A stretch of 64,000 nucleotides of DNA from Pelmatolapia mariae (taxonomy: Eukaryota; Chordata; Actinopteri; Cichliformes; Cichlidae), in NCBI RefSeq assembly GCF_036321145.2, contig NC_086228.1, forward strand, positions 30,269,181-30,333,180. Direction: 5' to 3'. The notes below the pieces were generated by a model that ran no database searches, was not told where the DNA came from, and saw nothing but the letters and a program-made list of their open reading frames with translations. The first letter of the stretch is position 1; each line of letters starts with the position of its first letter. Positions 10,745-22,560 of the stretch are shown here, one piece after another. The translations under genes were made by a program, and so were the position numbers.

Positions 10745-13700
10745 GCTGTTGAGCTGGGTCTGTTGCAAGTTAATCGTTTAATTCTAGGGTGTATTATTTA
10801 TTCTTTATTTTAAATCTGTGATGTTGTGAATGCTGTTAAAGAACGTGGATGTGGACTATCTGTGGAATTCTGTTGTTTGAATTAGCTGTTTGTGGACCAA
10901 GAGTAAAAACCTGGGATCAGCTGTTTTTGGTCAGCGGAGTTAAACATGACTTGGAGTTTGTGCACAGAGTTTGTTGTTTCATGGAGCAGTCTTCAACAGT
11001 GGAGTGGAGCTAAGGGGTCTAATCCCTGGAGGCCCTATATTTAGACAATGCTGTGCAAGCCCACTAGTGGAGGTGAGGGGGGCGGTAACACAGACAATCA
11101 CCAAACAAGAGCACTGCCACTGTTGTTAGAATATTCCATTTATTTTAGAGATGGTGCCCCTCCCTGCAGGAGGAACCTGGGAAATTAATATTTTACATTC
11201 TATAACTATAGCTAATATTTTAATGTATGACATGAATTAAATAATGCAATTAAGTAGGAGCGATATACAAGTATGAAATAATGCAGACTTGCATTTTTAA
11301 ACTTTGCCAGTAACAACATGCAAGATATTTGTTACTGATACACATTTTTATTTGAGCATAGGGTGTCTGTCAGATTTCCTCGAGGTCACCCATTTTAGTC
11401 CTGCTATGAAAAAATAAAAATACAACATGTGGATTGTGCATCTATAAAATGCAAAAAATAAATATTTTACAAATTTACAAAGATGGCTTCAAGTCACCGA
11501 GGGTAATCACAGAGGATGGTTGAACTATCTTTGCTAAACACAGATATCTGTACTGTTTGTGAGTGACCTGTAAATCTGCACTAACATTATTTATCCCATA
11601 CAGTCAAATAATGATCAAATCTTTAATGCTTGCTTTGTGCGTTGTAATCCATCCTTAAATCTGAGACTACAGTGTGAAGCTCAACCACACAGCTTGTAGA
11701 AACATGATTATTTATCTCAGTATTTCAGGATCTGAAGAAAGCTGTAATTTGTCAAAATGCAGCCGGCTTGGTGCATCATGACCTATTAGTTGCAACCATA
11801 TGTACATTTCAAGTGTTTTTAACACTTTTCTATTAAGTGTAGTGTACAAGATTAAAATGTTTGTGAGTTGATCCTGGGAAACTGCCATGGAAAAGAGATG
11901 AGGCACTCTGGGAAAATAATATCTTAAGTTGTTATGAGCAAAATGGCAGAATTAACAGCTGAATTAACTTAATTAACACTCCAGGGCAGCAATCAACCAA
12001 CATCTGTGATATGGTATATAACCTACAAAGAACACTATAAATAAAAGGAAAAATGTTTCATAGGGAGATTTGATCTGCAGAAGCTTTGTTACAAAAATGT
12101 ATTCTCAGTGATCAGTGCTGTGATTGCACGACACTGAGTCAAGCGATGAGGATCTGTGCACAGATGACCACGCCATGCATTCGGATTGTCATCACTCGGG
12201 TTTCTGCTGGCGTGGTGGCAAAGTAGCTCTGTGCAACAGCCTCTCAGAGAACCAGCATTCTCCTGCAATGACAAAAACATACCAAACATCTGTTTGTTTT
12301 AACCACCTCAGGTCAGCAACCAGAAAAGTTTTTTGATTACAACTTTAAAAAGGTATTGTTGCACTTAAGTGGTTAAAATAACCAGATGTTTGTTTTTTTC
12401 CTTAACAAATTAAAAGTTGGGTAAAAAATAAGTATAGTAGCATCGTTTATCATTAATCTGAAGTTCCAAGAAAAAGAGTTTTCATAGTTTTACTGAGTAC
12501 CATAGCTTACTATTCTTAACATGTGCTATTCCAAATGTATCTCTCTGAAACTACTTATTGAAGTGAGATGCATGTCGATGAGATGCATTCCTGAAATATA
12601 GAAAAGTATCAAATGAATTAGTCACTGATCAAGTGATGGAAGGTACTGGTGTTGGCACCAGGTATTAACCTGGTTAATATGTGAATGTTCTTGTTTCTGT
12701 GACGGATGGTCGAACAAGGTTGTTTAATACATGTAAGCACTGTAGTTGGATTAAAACGTACCTGCTTTGATATTAAAACAGTTCCCAAATCTCTGTAACA
12801 TATAAACCACCACCATAAACACGAGCCTCCTACCCCCAGCCATTGCTGTTGCTGCTGTCACATTGCATTTCTCTCCATGTCATTTTGGCCAGAGCTGCAT
12901 CCCCACCAGGGACAAACTGAAGCTTCCTCAAAGAGAGAGAGAGAATGCCATGAAAGGTGCGAGTGGCAGCGCCAGCCAGTGTTTCCGAGTGCCAAAAGCC
13001 TGGAGGATGGGACTTGGGGTAAAAATAAATAAATAAATAACAACCCACTGCCTCGCCTCCATTTTACATTTCCTCTGTGCTCATTTTCTGAAGAGCTGCT
13101 CATCTATTTTGCCTGCCGAGCTCATTCAGAGAGGCCGCCTTGTTAAATAAGGCATGAGTCATCTACTGCACTCAGCACTGCAATGATGTGTCCCATTTCA
13201 ATGTGCCTGTTATGAGCTGGAAGGCGGTTGTAGCTGAACTGTAAAGAGACAAAAATGGGGAAAATTAAATGAAAGTCAAGATGAAATTAAACCAATAAAT
13301 AAAGTAAAAAAAATGCGAACATTGCCCTCACTGGATTCTGTTTAGGTTAAATTTGTTTTACAGCGATTCCTATTTGTATTACTTGAAGTTGCTGAGGCAA
13401 CAATGAGTCTTAAATATATTTCACCTGCTGCTTTTGACAGTCTTCAAGCCTTGAAGACAAAGATATGATAATACTACAAAAGTTACTTTGCAAAAGGACT
13501 TAGGCACTACAAAAAGGGTCTGCTCCCACTGAACACTGGACGTCGGACAGACGTGCAGATCGTGTCTGTATTGGGTCCATCGGTCCATGACCAATTCTTG
13601 ACATCTATACGAAGTCCAAACAAGGTCCACAGTTTGGACGTCCAACCATGACCCAACTTGGAGGTCGATATGATGTTCAACATTAGAACTTTGGACTGGG

Positions 13701-15145
13701 TCAGTTTTATGGGCGACATGTGGACGTCTATGACAGGTGCAGGAAATTTACATGATTAATCAATGTAATTTTTTATGTTTACAAATATTAAAATGGTTGT
13801 TATCAATATGATACATATAAATAGGGATGATTTATAAGCAAACATCATTTATTATGTGTTAGCATGTTGATTTATTAAGTACATGTGGGCAATTTTGGGG
13901 GTTATTTTACATTTTCCTGTTATTTCCTGTATTTAGAAATATTTAAATTCGTTTTGCTTTTTCAAAAGAGAAGAGAATTTGCATCATATATGGAACATTT
14001 TTACAAGTATCCTGTTTCATTGTGAAAAACTTTATAAGAGGAAGTGAGTGTGTTTGTGATCGGTAGCCTTCTCTGAGAGAAGTACGAGAAGTTTGTGCCA
14101 GTGTGTTTGTTTGAACTGTCCAAGTTTGACTTTGAAAAGACATCCACCACACTTGGACTATAGATAGGCCGTACATGGAGGTCCTAACCACGACACGAAA
14201 ATGATGTTGTTATAATAATAACAAATAATTTTTTACACACAAAATAAGCAGGTTCCCTGGTACTACAGTAACAGTATGAGATGTTAAGGCTACAAAATCC
14301 TCCAGATTCAAGTTAGTACAATCCTACTTTAGAAGGCCTTTCATTATAAGCATGGCCTCGTAAATGTGCAGCACTACAGAGACAAGCAGGGACCTTTCAT
14401 CGCTCAGTTTCAGTCTGCCTTGGGGAAAATATCCATCCATCAAGTTTTTTGTTAGTATAAACCTTTTCTTATTAATACACTGCAAAATGACATTTGTACC
14501 TGGAGATGATAAAGAAATATACTTTATATACTTTGATGGCGTTAGCAGTTGGTTGTTTCTGTTGGTGGGATTTCAATGCACTATCAGTGAGAAAGCATAA
14601 AGTGTCACTGATGTAAGCTTAGCATAATAAACAAGAGTACTTTATTTGTTGCATTTAAAGTAGCAGAGTGGTATTATCTGTAAATGAGTTGGTACCAAGT
14701 CATTTGATATCTCAGGTATCGGTGCGTTTTCTGTTAGCCATGAGCTAACTATGAGCATACAGTTCAGACAAGAAGAATATTTTGAAGCCTCCACTGTTGC
14801 TACGAATGGTCGTCTGTGATCTGTGCTTTCACACAGCAGTTGTAGCAGTTCTGAGAACTGTCTCACTAATTTTGCGATGACCTCTTGGGGCATTTAAATG
14901 CCCTGGGAATGAAAAAAACAACAACATTTGGATGGTACTATAAAGTAACTAGACTCCACATACTGATCCAATTCACTATAAAAACTATTTATAGAAAATG
15001 GACGTATCTTCAGACCACTGTTTTCAAGTAATTGTATTTTGTTTGAATATCAAGCAGTAATACTTTCTAACACGCATGTTTCATCAGGTAGGCCAGGCTG
15101 ATGTGTCTGTGTGTTAGTTAACTCTCAGTCGGGTGCTTTTGGCGT
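10745..15145. other. Long unassigned, largely non-repetitive DNA
   Basis: No gene could be supported. Small AT simple repeats occur (AAAT at about 13023-13040). The part around 13050-13260 has balanced, complex composition and could be conserved non-coding sequence, which cannot be judged from one sequence. A minus-strand frame at 12289-12089 follows an acceptor-like TTTTTGTCATTGCAG but has no donor and no recognised domain. Confidence 0.4.
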
Positions 15146-15448
15146 ATGGTCTTGGATAAGATGAATGGCACAAATCAAACAAAAGCAGAGAGCAGCAGAA
15201 AAGAGCTTTGTCTCCGCCAAAGGTCTCCGGACCGTCCCAGCCCGAGTCAAAGGTTGCGCTTGCCAGGCCACGTCCTGCACAGCCTGCAGCTACCGCACCA
15301 CGTCAACATCGACGCCAACCTTCCACGCCACCTGAGGTTCTCCCCTTCTGTTTTTTCCCTCGTCTGGGTCCAAAAGTACGACAACCGCAACAACATCTGC
15401 ACTTTTTCCGACGTTGTGCCCCCCCCCCACCCCCCACCAGTGACATGA
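15146..15448 (+). other. GC-rich coding-like segment, unidentified
   Basis: A 100-codon frame whose middle (residues about 34-90) shows a strong preference for C or G at third positions, unlike the AT-rich surroundings, and reads as plausible globular protein (NIDANLPRHLRF, SVFSLVWVQKYDN). However, an overlapping frame (15208-15501) is also open and proline/arginine-rich, as happens in GC-rich transposon gag leaders. The frame ends in a C-tract encoding Pro. I do not recognise a family. It could be an exon, part of a retroelement, or chance. Confidence 0.25.
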
Positions 15449-16854
15449 AAAAATTAACTCGCCCCAAATGCATCAAAACAAAAGGAACTACCTTGCTTTG
15501 AAAATATGAGTTGTAGATAGAGGCAGATATTTTTACCTGAGATTTTGCTCGGGCACTAACATAAGGGAACCTTGCCTGCTGTGAGTGTGTTAGCAGAGTT
15601 CTGTAGCAACCTATGAAATGACATCTAAAAGTCTGCATGGAGACTAAAGAAGCTGAAGCCTGTGAAACAGCTTTAGTAGTCAGGCTGACGTCTGGTCATC
15701 AGTGTCAGAAACTTACTGATGGTTTATGACACTCGTTGCAAACATGTAGAACACAAGCTGCTTCCATATCTATCACTTAGCAGCCTTCTCATATTGATTT
15801 GACTTCACAAATTATTTAGTTCTTTTTTCTTCTACCTACACACTTTCATGTCTTCTATTAGCGTGGTGGTAACTCAGTGCTGCTTTTTCTCTGTTGTCTT
15901 TTTCTTTTCTTTTTCCTTTTTCACTCTCAGCTTGTCTCACTGGATTAACGCAAGACTATTGATATTCCTGTGGTGAGCACAGGACAGAAGATGGAATGTG
16001 TAGCAGGTCAAGTCTGCTTTGCTTTCATCCTCATGCCTTTGAAGAGATAAAGAGACTCTAATTGCATTTACATAATCACACTAAGATAAAGTCATGCACC
16101 AACTCTGAGCACATGTGCATCCAAGACCATTAGGTATGCACTCTCAAGATGAAGGTTCAAGTGAAAATATTGATCAGTGTACATAATATTCTGACAGTTT
16201 CATGAAGATTAGCCATACTTCATGTTAATATCAAATATTTATAAAAGTAAGGTGTTCATATATAGGTTATTACTATTTGCTCCTAAGGTGATATGAATGT
16301 GCAAAGGTAATAAGATGTTCAGGTTTATCAGGAGAAATCTCTGCAAGAAAGAGCAAAATGCTGAAAACTAATATTGCATAGCTGTCATGTGAGGCAGCAC
16401 TGCACCCAAAAATGATGTTTGAAAGAACAGAAAAATATGTTGCAGTCATCCTTATTCTCAGTGGCTGTAACTGTGGGCTTGTTTAAACGTGTACAGGAAC
16501 AATCAGTGGGCTCTGTGCTTTCCCCACTACTCAGAAGCTGCATCAATGACATATTTTGTCATGAATTAAACTTCATGTAATTTCAGTTGCTCATGTTAAA
16601 ATTTACTTGCATACAATTTTCTGATATTTATAATCTTTTCCTCCATTAATGTGCCTGCATGTCCTGCGTTTCCCAGAAACCTCAGTTTGGATAAAAGAGT
16701 TATGACAATAAAGAAAGTAAAGAAAATAGAATGCACTGCAGTAATGTTTCGATTTTTTCCTCCCTCACCTGCACTTGTGCATTAACATGACACAGTCCTC
16801 ATTACTTACACAGCCCTTTATCAAAAAATAACATTTCTGCTGTTTTCTGGACAA
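15449..16854. other. Unassigned DNA
   Basis: No gene or family recognised; AT-rich text. Confidence 0.4.
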
Positions 16855-16887
16855 CTATTGGTGAATTATTACCTAATTCACCAATAG
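16855..16887. repeat. Perfect 14-bp inverted repeat, 5-nt loop
   Basis: The arms CTATTGGTGAATTA (16855-16868) and TAATTCACCAATAG (16874-16887) are exact complements around the loop TTACC. No transposon terminus is obvious at this point. Confidence 0.95.
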
Positions 16888-17664
16888 AAATGTTCAGTCG
16901 AGTACAGTTTTATCACAATATGCTGTTCCATTTTATTCCACATGTGGTCCATGCTCAGTGTAACTCACACAGTGTGCACATTTTCATAGGTTTCTTACAG
17001 CTGGACAGAATGAGCCAATGACATGGGTGCAAAGCGTCTTATTATGTAGTAGGACGTGTTTTCAATGAACAGCCTCCATCGTCTGCATCATACTCACTGC
17101 TGTTGGCAATAAAAAGACCTTTAACATATGAAGCATGTAGTCAAACACATCTGGATCATGTGACATGATAGAGCAAAATCTCTATATTTGTAAAAAGGCT
17201 GCAACCCCAAATTAGTAAAGAATAAGTGTTGGGTTTCATAGAGTGATTACGATGCAGTGTGGTGGTATTCAGTCACGTCACATTAAAAGGTCAGTGGAAA
17301 TTAACTGGCGAGTAGAGGATGTTAGATTAATTTAAATGTACTTCTTTGTGCTGCTCAACAGAGCCCAGGTGATTATAGCAACATTAGATAAGTACAGAAT
17401 GAAAAAAAACTCTGTTGTCATGACAATATAAAGCTGAACAGCATAATGTTTGTCCTCAAGAGGAAACTGTTTCACTATGAATATTCTACAGAAAGAAACA
17501 TACTTACAAACATGCTCACTGATAAATGAACTGATGGTGAGATCTGGGAATGAACACTGGAGCTAAAAGATGGCGACAGGGGACATACTTTCAGTATTAT
17601 TTCATATTTCTTGGCCCAAAATATATTATATAGTGTTTTAAAGTTGGAGTTGGAGTAGAAGCCG
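16888..17664. other. Unassigned DNA
   Basis: No supported gene. Confidence 0.35.
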
Positions 17665-17689
17665 ATGCTACGAGGCAGGACTTTGGCTT

Positions 17690-18050
17690 ATCCAGGTTTA
17701 ATTGTCTGTCCTAGTCTTATCTCCATGTTTTGTTATTCCTTCAGTCTCCCCCAGTATCCATGTCTGTTTTTTCCTGGTCCCATTGTCAGGTCTGTGTGTC
17801 TTGACACTGGGACCAGTTATCCCTTGTGCGTATATACAGTCTACATCTCCTTCTGTTCTCTGTTGCGTTGTCCCTCATGGTTGTGTCCTCCCTTGCAGTA
17901 TGTTTGCTTTTTTGATGCAAAGGTTTGGTTCTTCTAGTTTGTTTTCTTGGGTTTTTTTCATTTCCTTTCAGTTTAATTAAACCACCTATGAGTTTACTCC
18001 TCGAGTCTCTGAGTCTTGTGTTTGGGTCTAAACTCTGCCAGCCACACAGC
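17690..18050 (+). repeat. LTR-like repeat
   Basis: A T-rich block with TCTCCATGTTTTGTTATTCC, a long pyrimidine middle, then TTTAATTAAACCACC and GTCTTGTGTTTGGGTC near the end. This is the layout of teleost gypsy LTRs. The three overlapping frames of 90-98 codons in it are artefacts of low stop density. Confidence 0.45.
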
Positions 18051-18084
18051 TGCTATGGCATTAACCCTGGGTTTTCTCTACTAC

Positions 18085-18425
18085 TGTTACGGCCCCTGGC
18101 CTCGGAGAAAGTGGGCCGGCCTTCCTGTATGGAAATTCAAGCATGCCAGGGCTCACAGATGATTGGCTGGCCGAGGAACTGTGCCCGCCCAACTGGATGC
18201 AGATCATGCAGATCACTCTGAGTGATCTAGTGGTGTAGGCTGTCCCTTCTGCCTCTGTCTATGTGTCGCTGCCCTTATGATTAGTGTTCTTTGTATTTGA
18301 ATGTGTCATTTGAATGCATGAGAGTACGTTGGCTTTATTTACCTGGCTAGTGAGTCGCTTCACTAACGGTTTTCAGTTTCGGTAATAAACTTCATGTTTT
18401 TTAATCTGACCCTCCTGGCTTTGGC
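18085..18425 (+). repeat. LTR-like repeat (TGTTACGGCCCC start)
   Basis: It begins TGTTACGGCCCCTGG, a frequent start for gypsy LTRs, and has a GGTAATAAAC polyadenylation-like box near 18380. The 3' boundary is unclear because the next repeat begins immediately. Confidence 0.45.
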
Positions 18426-18430
18426 TGGTG

Positions 18431-18988
18431 CCACGCAGGTGAAAATGGACTCAGGCGCAGACCAGCTGAACTAGAATAGCAGTCGTAAATTTATTTACAA
18501 AACGCCACGTGAAAGTATATACAGTGTACAGGGCAAGGATATGCAACGGTCCAGGGGAAAAAGGGGAGAAAGTCCAAAACACGCTCCGCTCACTCGCTCC
18601 TTCCCAGTTTGTCTTCGGCACTCTTCTGATCCAAACACGCTCCGCTCACTCGCTCCTCTCGTATTTGTTTTCAGCACACTCACTCTCACTCCACTCCACG
18701 CCACGCCACGCCACCAGGGAAACAGATCAGGGTACGGATGAGTCCGAGAACGAGAGTAACTCAACAATCCAGCGAAGAAGCCTTCGCAGCCCTCAGCTTA
18801 AATAGCCCAGGAGTCCAGGTAATCAGGTAAATTCACGGCAGGTGCGTGGGCCAAGGGTGGGAGCCCAGCTGAGCCTCACCCAGGCAGACAGGTGAGCGAG
18901 AGGAGAGGGAGAGAGAGAGAGACACAAACTAAAAACAACATGTAGCCTGAAACCTAGGTCCACCAAGGAGACACAGAGACCATGACAG
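18431..18988 (-). repeat. LTR-like repeat, reverse, with 56-bp internal duplication
   Basis: On the minus strand it starts TGTCATGGTCTCTGTG at 18988. A 23-bp unit, ACACGCTCCGCTCACTCG in its core, occurs at 18578-18600 and again at 18634-18656. GAGA and CACGC runs are present. Overlapping frames of about 90-98 codons on both strands are not genes. Confidence 0.5.
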
Positions 18989-19064
18989 CTGGTTTATGTT
19001 ACCCCCCCCCCCCCCCCCCCCCCCCCAGTCGCCTAGCAGAGCCGGGTCGTAGCAACTACAAAGT
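18989..19064 (-). repeat. LTR fragment with a 25-C tract
   Basis: Reading on the minus strand, GCTACGACCCGGCTCTGC, then a G/C homopolymer (C at 19002-19026 on the plus strand), then GGTAACATAAAC. The same order, without the long homopolymer, starts the repeat at 48352, so both belong to one family. Confidence 0.6.
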
Positions 19065-19089
19065 TGGTTCTCATCTTACCGGGGTTATT

Positions 19090-19740
19090 TGTTATAGTAA
19101 ATTATGTTGCAAACCTAACCTGGGCCCTACACTCTGAAGCCTCGCTCTGTCCGCCTTCGTGCTGCTGCCGTACCATACGGTAGCTGCATCATATGTTAGC
19201 AGGCTCTGAACGAGCGGTCGAAGGTCAGCAGCAGGTTGGAGTCCAGTTCGTACTTCCTGAGGACCCTCAGGAGGTGCAGCCGCTTTTGGGCCTAGCATTC
19301 AGACGTAGCATTCAGCTTTGCTGCTGCTCCAGGCACAGAGTGGAGGGCTACGGCGATGGCGTCTTCTGTGGATCTGTTAGCGGTCAAAGTCTGACGGGAG
19401 GTAGCCCTTGATGTGCTGAAGGACTAGTCTCTCGAAGCATTTCATGATTACCATCGTGAGGGCCACAGGGCAGTAATCATTCAGGCTAGTGATGGGAGAC
19501 TTCTTCAGCACTGGGATGATTGTTGTGGCTGATTTTAGACAGGATGGGATGCCTGCCTGATCTCGGGAAAGGTTGAAGATTCTGGTGAAGATGAGGGCGA
19601 GCTGGTGGGCGCACGCTCTGAGCACTTTGCCAGGTACTCTGTCGTACTGGACCGGCAGTGTTCCTGGAGTTCGCTGCTGGGACCTCCCGGCTGACATCGT
19701 GGTCCGTTACAGTGAGCGGAGTGGTGCAGGAACCAGCTGA
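19090..19740 (-). pseudogene. LINE RT relic (Jockey-type, L2/Rex1-like) with internal deletion
   Basis: The minus strand from 19697 reads VLRACAHQLALIFTRIFN, then PVLKKSPITSLNDYCPVALT and MKCFERLVLQHIKGYLP, the first RT blocks of a fish LINE ORF2. It then reaches STEDAIAVALHS (about 19340-19370) and jumps, in shifted frame, to AQKRLHLLRVLRKYELDS and a segment with ATVWYGSSTKADRARLQ, which lies far downstream in intact copies. The catalytic YxDD region between is therefore deleted. There is no poly-A tail and no 5' endonuclease part. Confidence 0.8.
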
Positions 19741-21799
19741 GGGTGGGAGCAGGGCTGAAGCAGAGTGCTGCTTTTGTGATATTTCAAAGAAGCAATTTAA
19801 CTCAGGTTTTCTGTTTTCACAGTAGAACCTCTGTAGTTTATGATGCCCACACATCCCGTGTGTTGCTGCTACACAGGTGGGACTCGATGCTCCTTTTATG
19901 GTATGTCTCGGCTTTTTTGATTCCCCTTTCAGATCGGCTCAAGCAGCCCCGTGCAGAGCTCTGTACAGGGCTCTAGCTTGCTATCCTCCTCTAGTTTAAA
20001 TCATATTTAATTGCTGATTCTGTGTTCTGATTGTGTTTATTAGATGTGACAGTTTGGATGTCACAAAACTGACATAAATGAGTGATGAATCGACTAATTA
20101 TTTATAATAAAGTTTGAGGGCCATGCAAAGAGAAAACCAAGGAGGTGAGTGCTGGGACAGTGTCTACACATGAGGGAGTCTGAATCTTTGTACACCCCTT
20201 TAATTTTGAAAATACACAGTTGTATCTTTTCCTTGTAACAGTTTATATTTTTAGACTGTAGATCATTTAAACTCAAACTTTAAGTCATGAAATTAGGACA
20301 GTTTTTGTGCGTTTCTATCGACACGTGTGCAGTGCATGTCTGCTGCGCCCGTCTGTAGCACTCAGTGCAGATGGTGACAATTCAAAAAGGTTGAATCATG
20401 TGGAAACTGTCATATATTCATCTCCTGATCCAAACCCCCAGAAAGTGGATAATGTGTCATAGTTGGAAGAAAGAAGGCCGGGAGCCTCACCACTGGGAGG
20501 GCGTGCTCGAGACTACAGCGTTCACACGTAACTGCAGTGTGAATCCAGAGCACATAAAGAGGCATTCATGCACCCATTCAACGGAAGCTCATTCCTGAAT
20601 ATTCTATAACCCAAATGCTTTTATTTCTATATAGCTGCATGCTAATTGCACCACTTATGTACAATTAGCAGAATGTATTTTAGCATCTGACACATATGCC
20701 AGATCATTATCACTTTGCAGTAGAACAGCTAATTGAAGTAGACTGTGCACAATAAACTCTATGCTAGTCAAACACTTTTGAGACCTCACTGATGGCTGCC
20801 CAAATCTGTGAGAATGTCTTTCTTACAGAATTCTGATTATATTAATGCCAGTGTTATAATATTTTATATCATAACATTTCTTTCGTGTCCCTGCTCCTCC
20901 CTGTCTCTGTCTTTCTGGCCATTCAGCTCAGTTCAGATATGCGATATTGTAGGCCTGTTAACTTGTTAAATGATTGATAGACACAGTCTCCTGATTAATG
21001 GGGGGATATATTGCTCTGCTTTTTATTGTTTCTTTCTTTGTTTTGTTTTCTGTTCTTCACACTGTCAGTTAACCTAATTCACAACTTCAATATCATTTTT
21101 GGAGTGACGAGTCTAACCTAACCTTCTTCAAATATCACATGAAGTCTGATGTTCTGCTTGTTAATCCAACCAACGTTAAAAATATCCATCTTACTGTTGC
21201 CTCCCATAAGCTCGATGCAGTCTGACCAGTCTCCTCTGACCTGTAGAGTTATCATGACATCACCCAGAGAAACTGGTTTTACTGGATATGCTTTTTTCTG
21301 TAAAGCAGAGTTTCTGGTTCAGACCAGCCCACGTGGTACCAACCATTGTAGCACATTCAAAATCACTTAAATCATCTTTCTTCCAATTCTGTGACGTTAG
21401 TTTGAAGTTCAGCAGGTTGTCTTGACCATGTCTACAGGGCTAAATGCATTGAGATGCTGTCATGTTGTGATTGGTTGGTTAGATATTTGTTTAACAACAT
21501 CAAGCATCTAATTGGATGTTCCTTATGAAGTGTGTCTATATATATATATATAAATAAGTGGCTTTCGGTCAGGGTGAGAAAGGCATGCAGTGTCTAGCCA
21601 ATGAAATTTAAACCATAAACTCATCAGTTCTCAGAAACAGCATCTTCCTCTGATGAGACCTAATTTTCTGGTGCAAATCAAACTATTGTCTCACTGCTGT
21701 TTGAATGACCAGTTCCTTCAGGGAATACTGTCAACAGCACACATGAAAGGAACTCACCTCAAGGGTTTGGGTTTTTTTCTGCTCACCCCCGACTGATCA
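19741..21799. other. Unassigned DNA
   Basis: No gene recognised; contains a short TA run at about 21537-21552. Frames at 20398-20598 and 21149-21370 lack motifs. Confidence 0.35.
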
Positions 21800-21804
21800 T
21801 GGTA

Positions 21805-22030
21805 AGGTTAGGGTCCCTGCGCCTTGATGTGCTGGAGGTCTCTTCCTGTTAAAGGTTGTTCTTTCATCACACCATCCCCACGCGGTGATCATCTGATTGT
21901 TAGAGTTTTCTCTCTTATGTTGTAGTCTTTATCCAAAATTAATTCATCACATCATCAAAAGTTAATCTTTGAGATAACTTGCTTTGCGAATGGGCACTAT
22001 ATGAATGAAAGTGAATTAAACTGAATTTAC
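21805..22030 (+). repeat. L2-like LINE 3' tail
   Basis: GGTCTCTTCCTGTTAAAGG, GATCATCTGATTGTTAGAG, TTGTAGTCTTTATCC and finally GGGCACTATATGAATGAAAG with an AAACTGAATTT end follow the well-known teleost LINE 3' UTR order. Related pieces lie at 34853-34912 (reverse) and 50240-50392. Confidence 0.65.
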
Positions 22031-22275
22031 TTCAGTTCAGTTCAGTGTCAGTCTCTAACTATGGCTGAAAAAAGACACCTTGTGGAGCCAGTGATTCAAA
22101 GGTCAAGAACACCCAATGAGGCTGATACACAACACAAAATGTCAACTTTAGACTATCAGAACATCCTGAGTCAAGTGAAGTGATGAGATTTGCAGGGGAT
22201 TATGACCTATTTCTGATTATTCCCAAGGGACACATTGACTTGCCCTTCTGGTTGCCAAACAGAGAAGCAGAGTGC

Positions 22276-22560
22276 CAGACAGTGGCTGTAGCTCAGGAGG
22301 TAGAGCAGGTCATCGCTAATTGAAAGGGTGGGGGTTTAATGCCTGGGTATAGTCTACATGCCAAATATCCTCGGGCAACATACTAACCCCAAGTTGCTCT
22401 CTGATGCATCCATTGGAGCATGAGTGTGTGTGACTGTTAGATAGAAAGCACTTGCATAGAAAAAGTGTAGAAAAAAATGCTGATGTGATTGAGGCAAGTT
22501 GTATAAAGTGCTCAGCTAGAGTAGAAAAACACTACATAAAACCAGTCTATTTACCATTTA
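22276..22560 (+). repeat. tRNA-derived SINE
   Basis: The head has a Pol III box A-like GGCTGTAGCTCAGGAGGTAG (22284-22303) and a box B-like GGTTTAATGCC (about 22333-22343), as in tRNA-derived teleost SINEs. The body has CCAAATATCCTCGGGCAAC, and the tail ends in TCTATTTACCATTTA. A reverse copy of the head lies at 38430-38579. It is a retroposon, not a tRNA gene: the acceptor stem is not present. Confidence 0.8.

Noticed and set aside
12089..12289. Cys-rich minus-strand frame after an acceptor-like site
   Set aside because: No donor, no recognised domain and no codon bias.
22276..22360. Possible tRNA gene
   Set aside because: Box A and box B-like sequences are present, but the context is a SINE with a body and tail, and the cloverleaf acceptor stem is missing.
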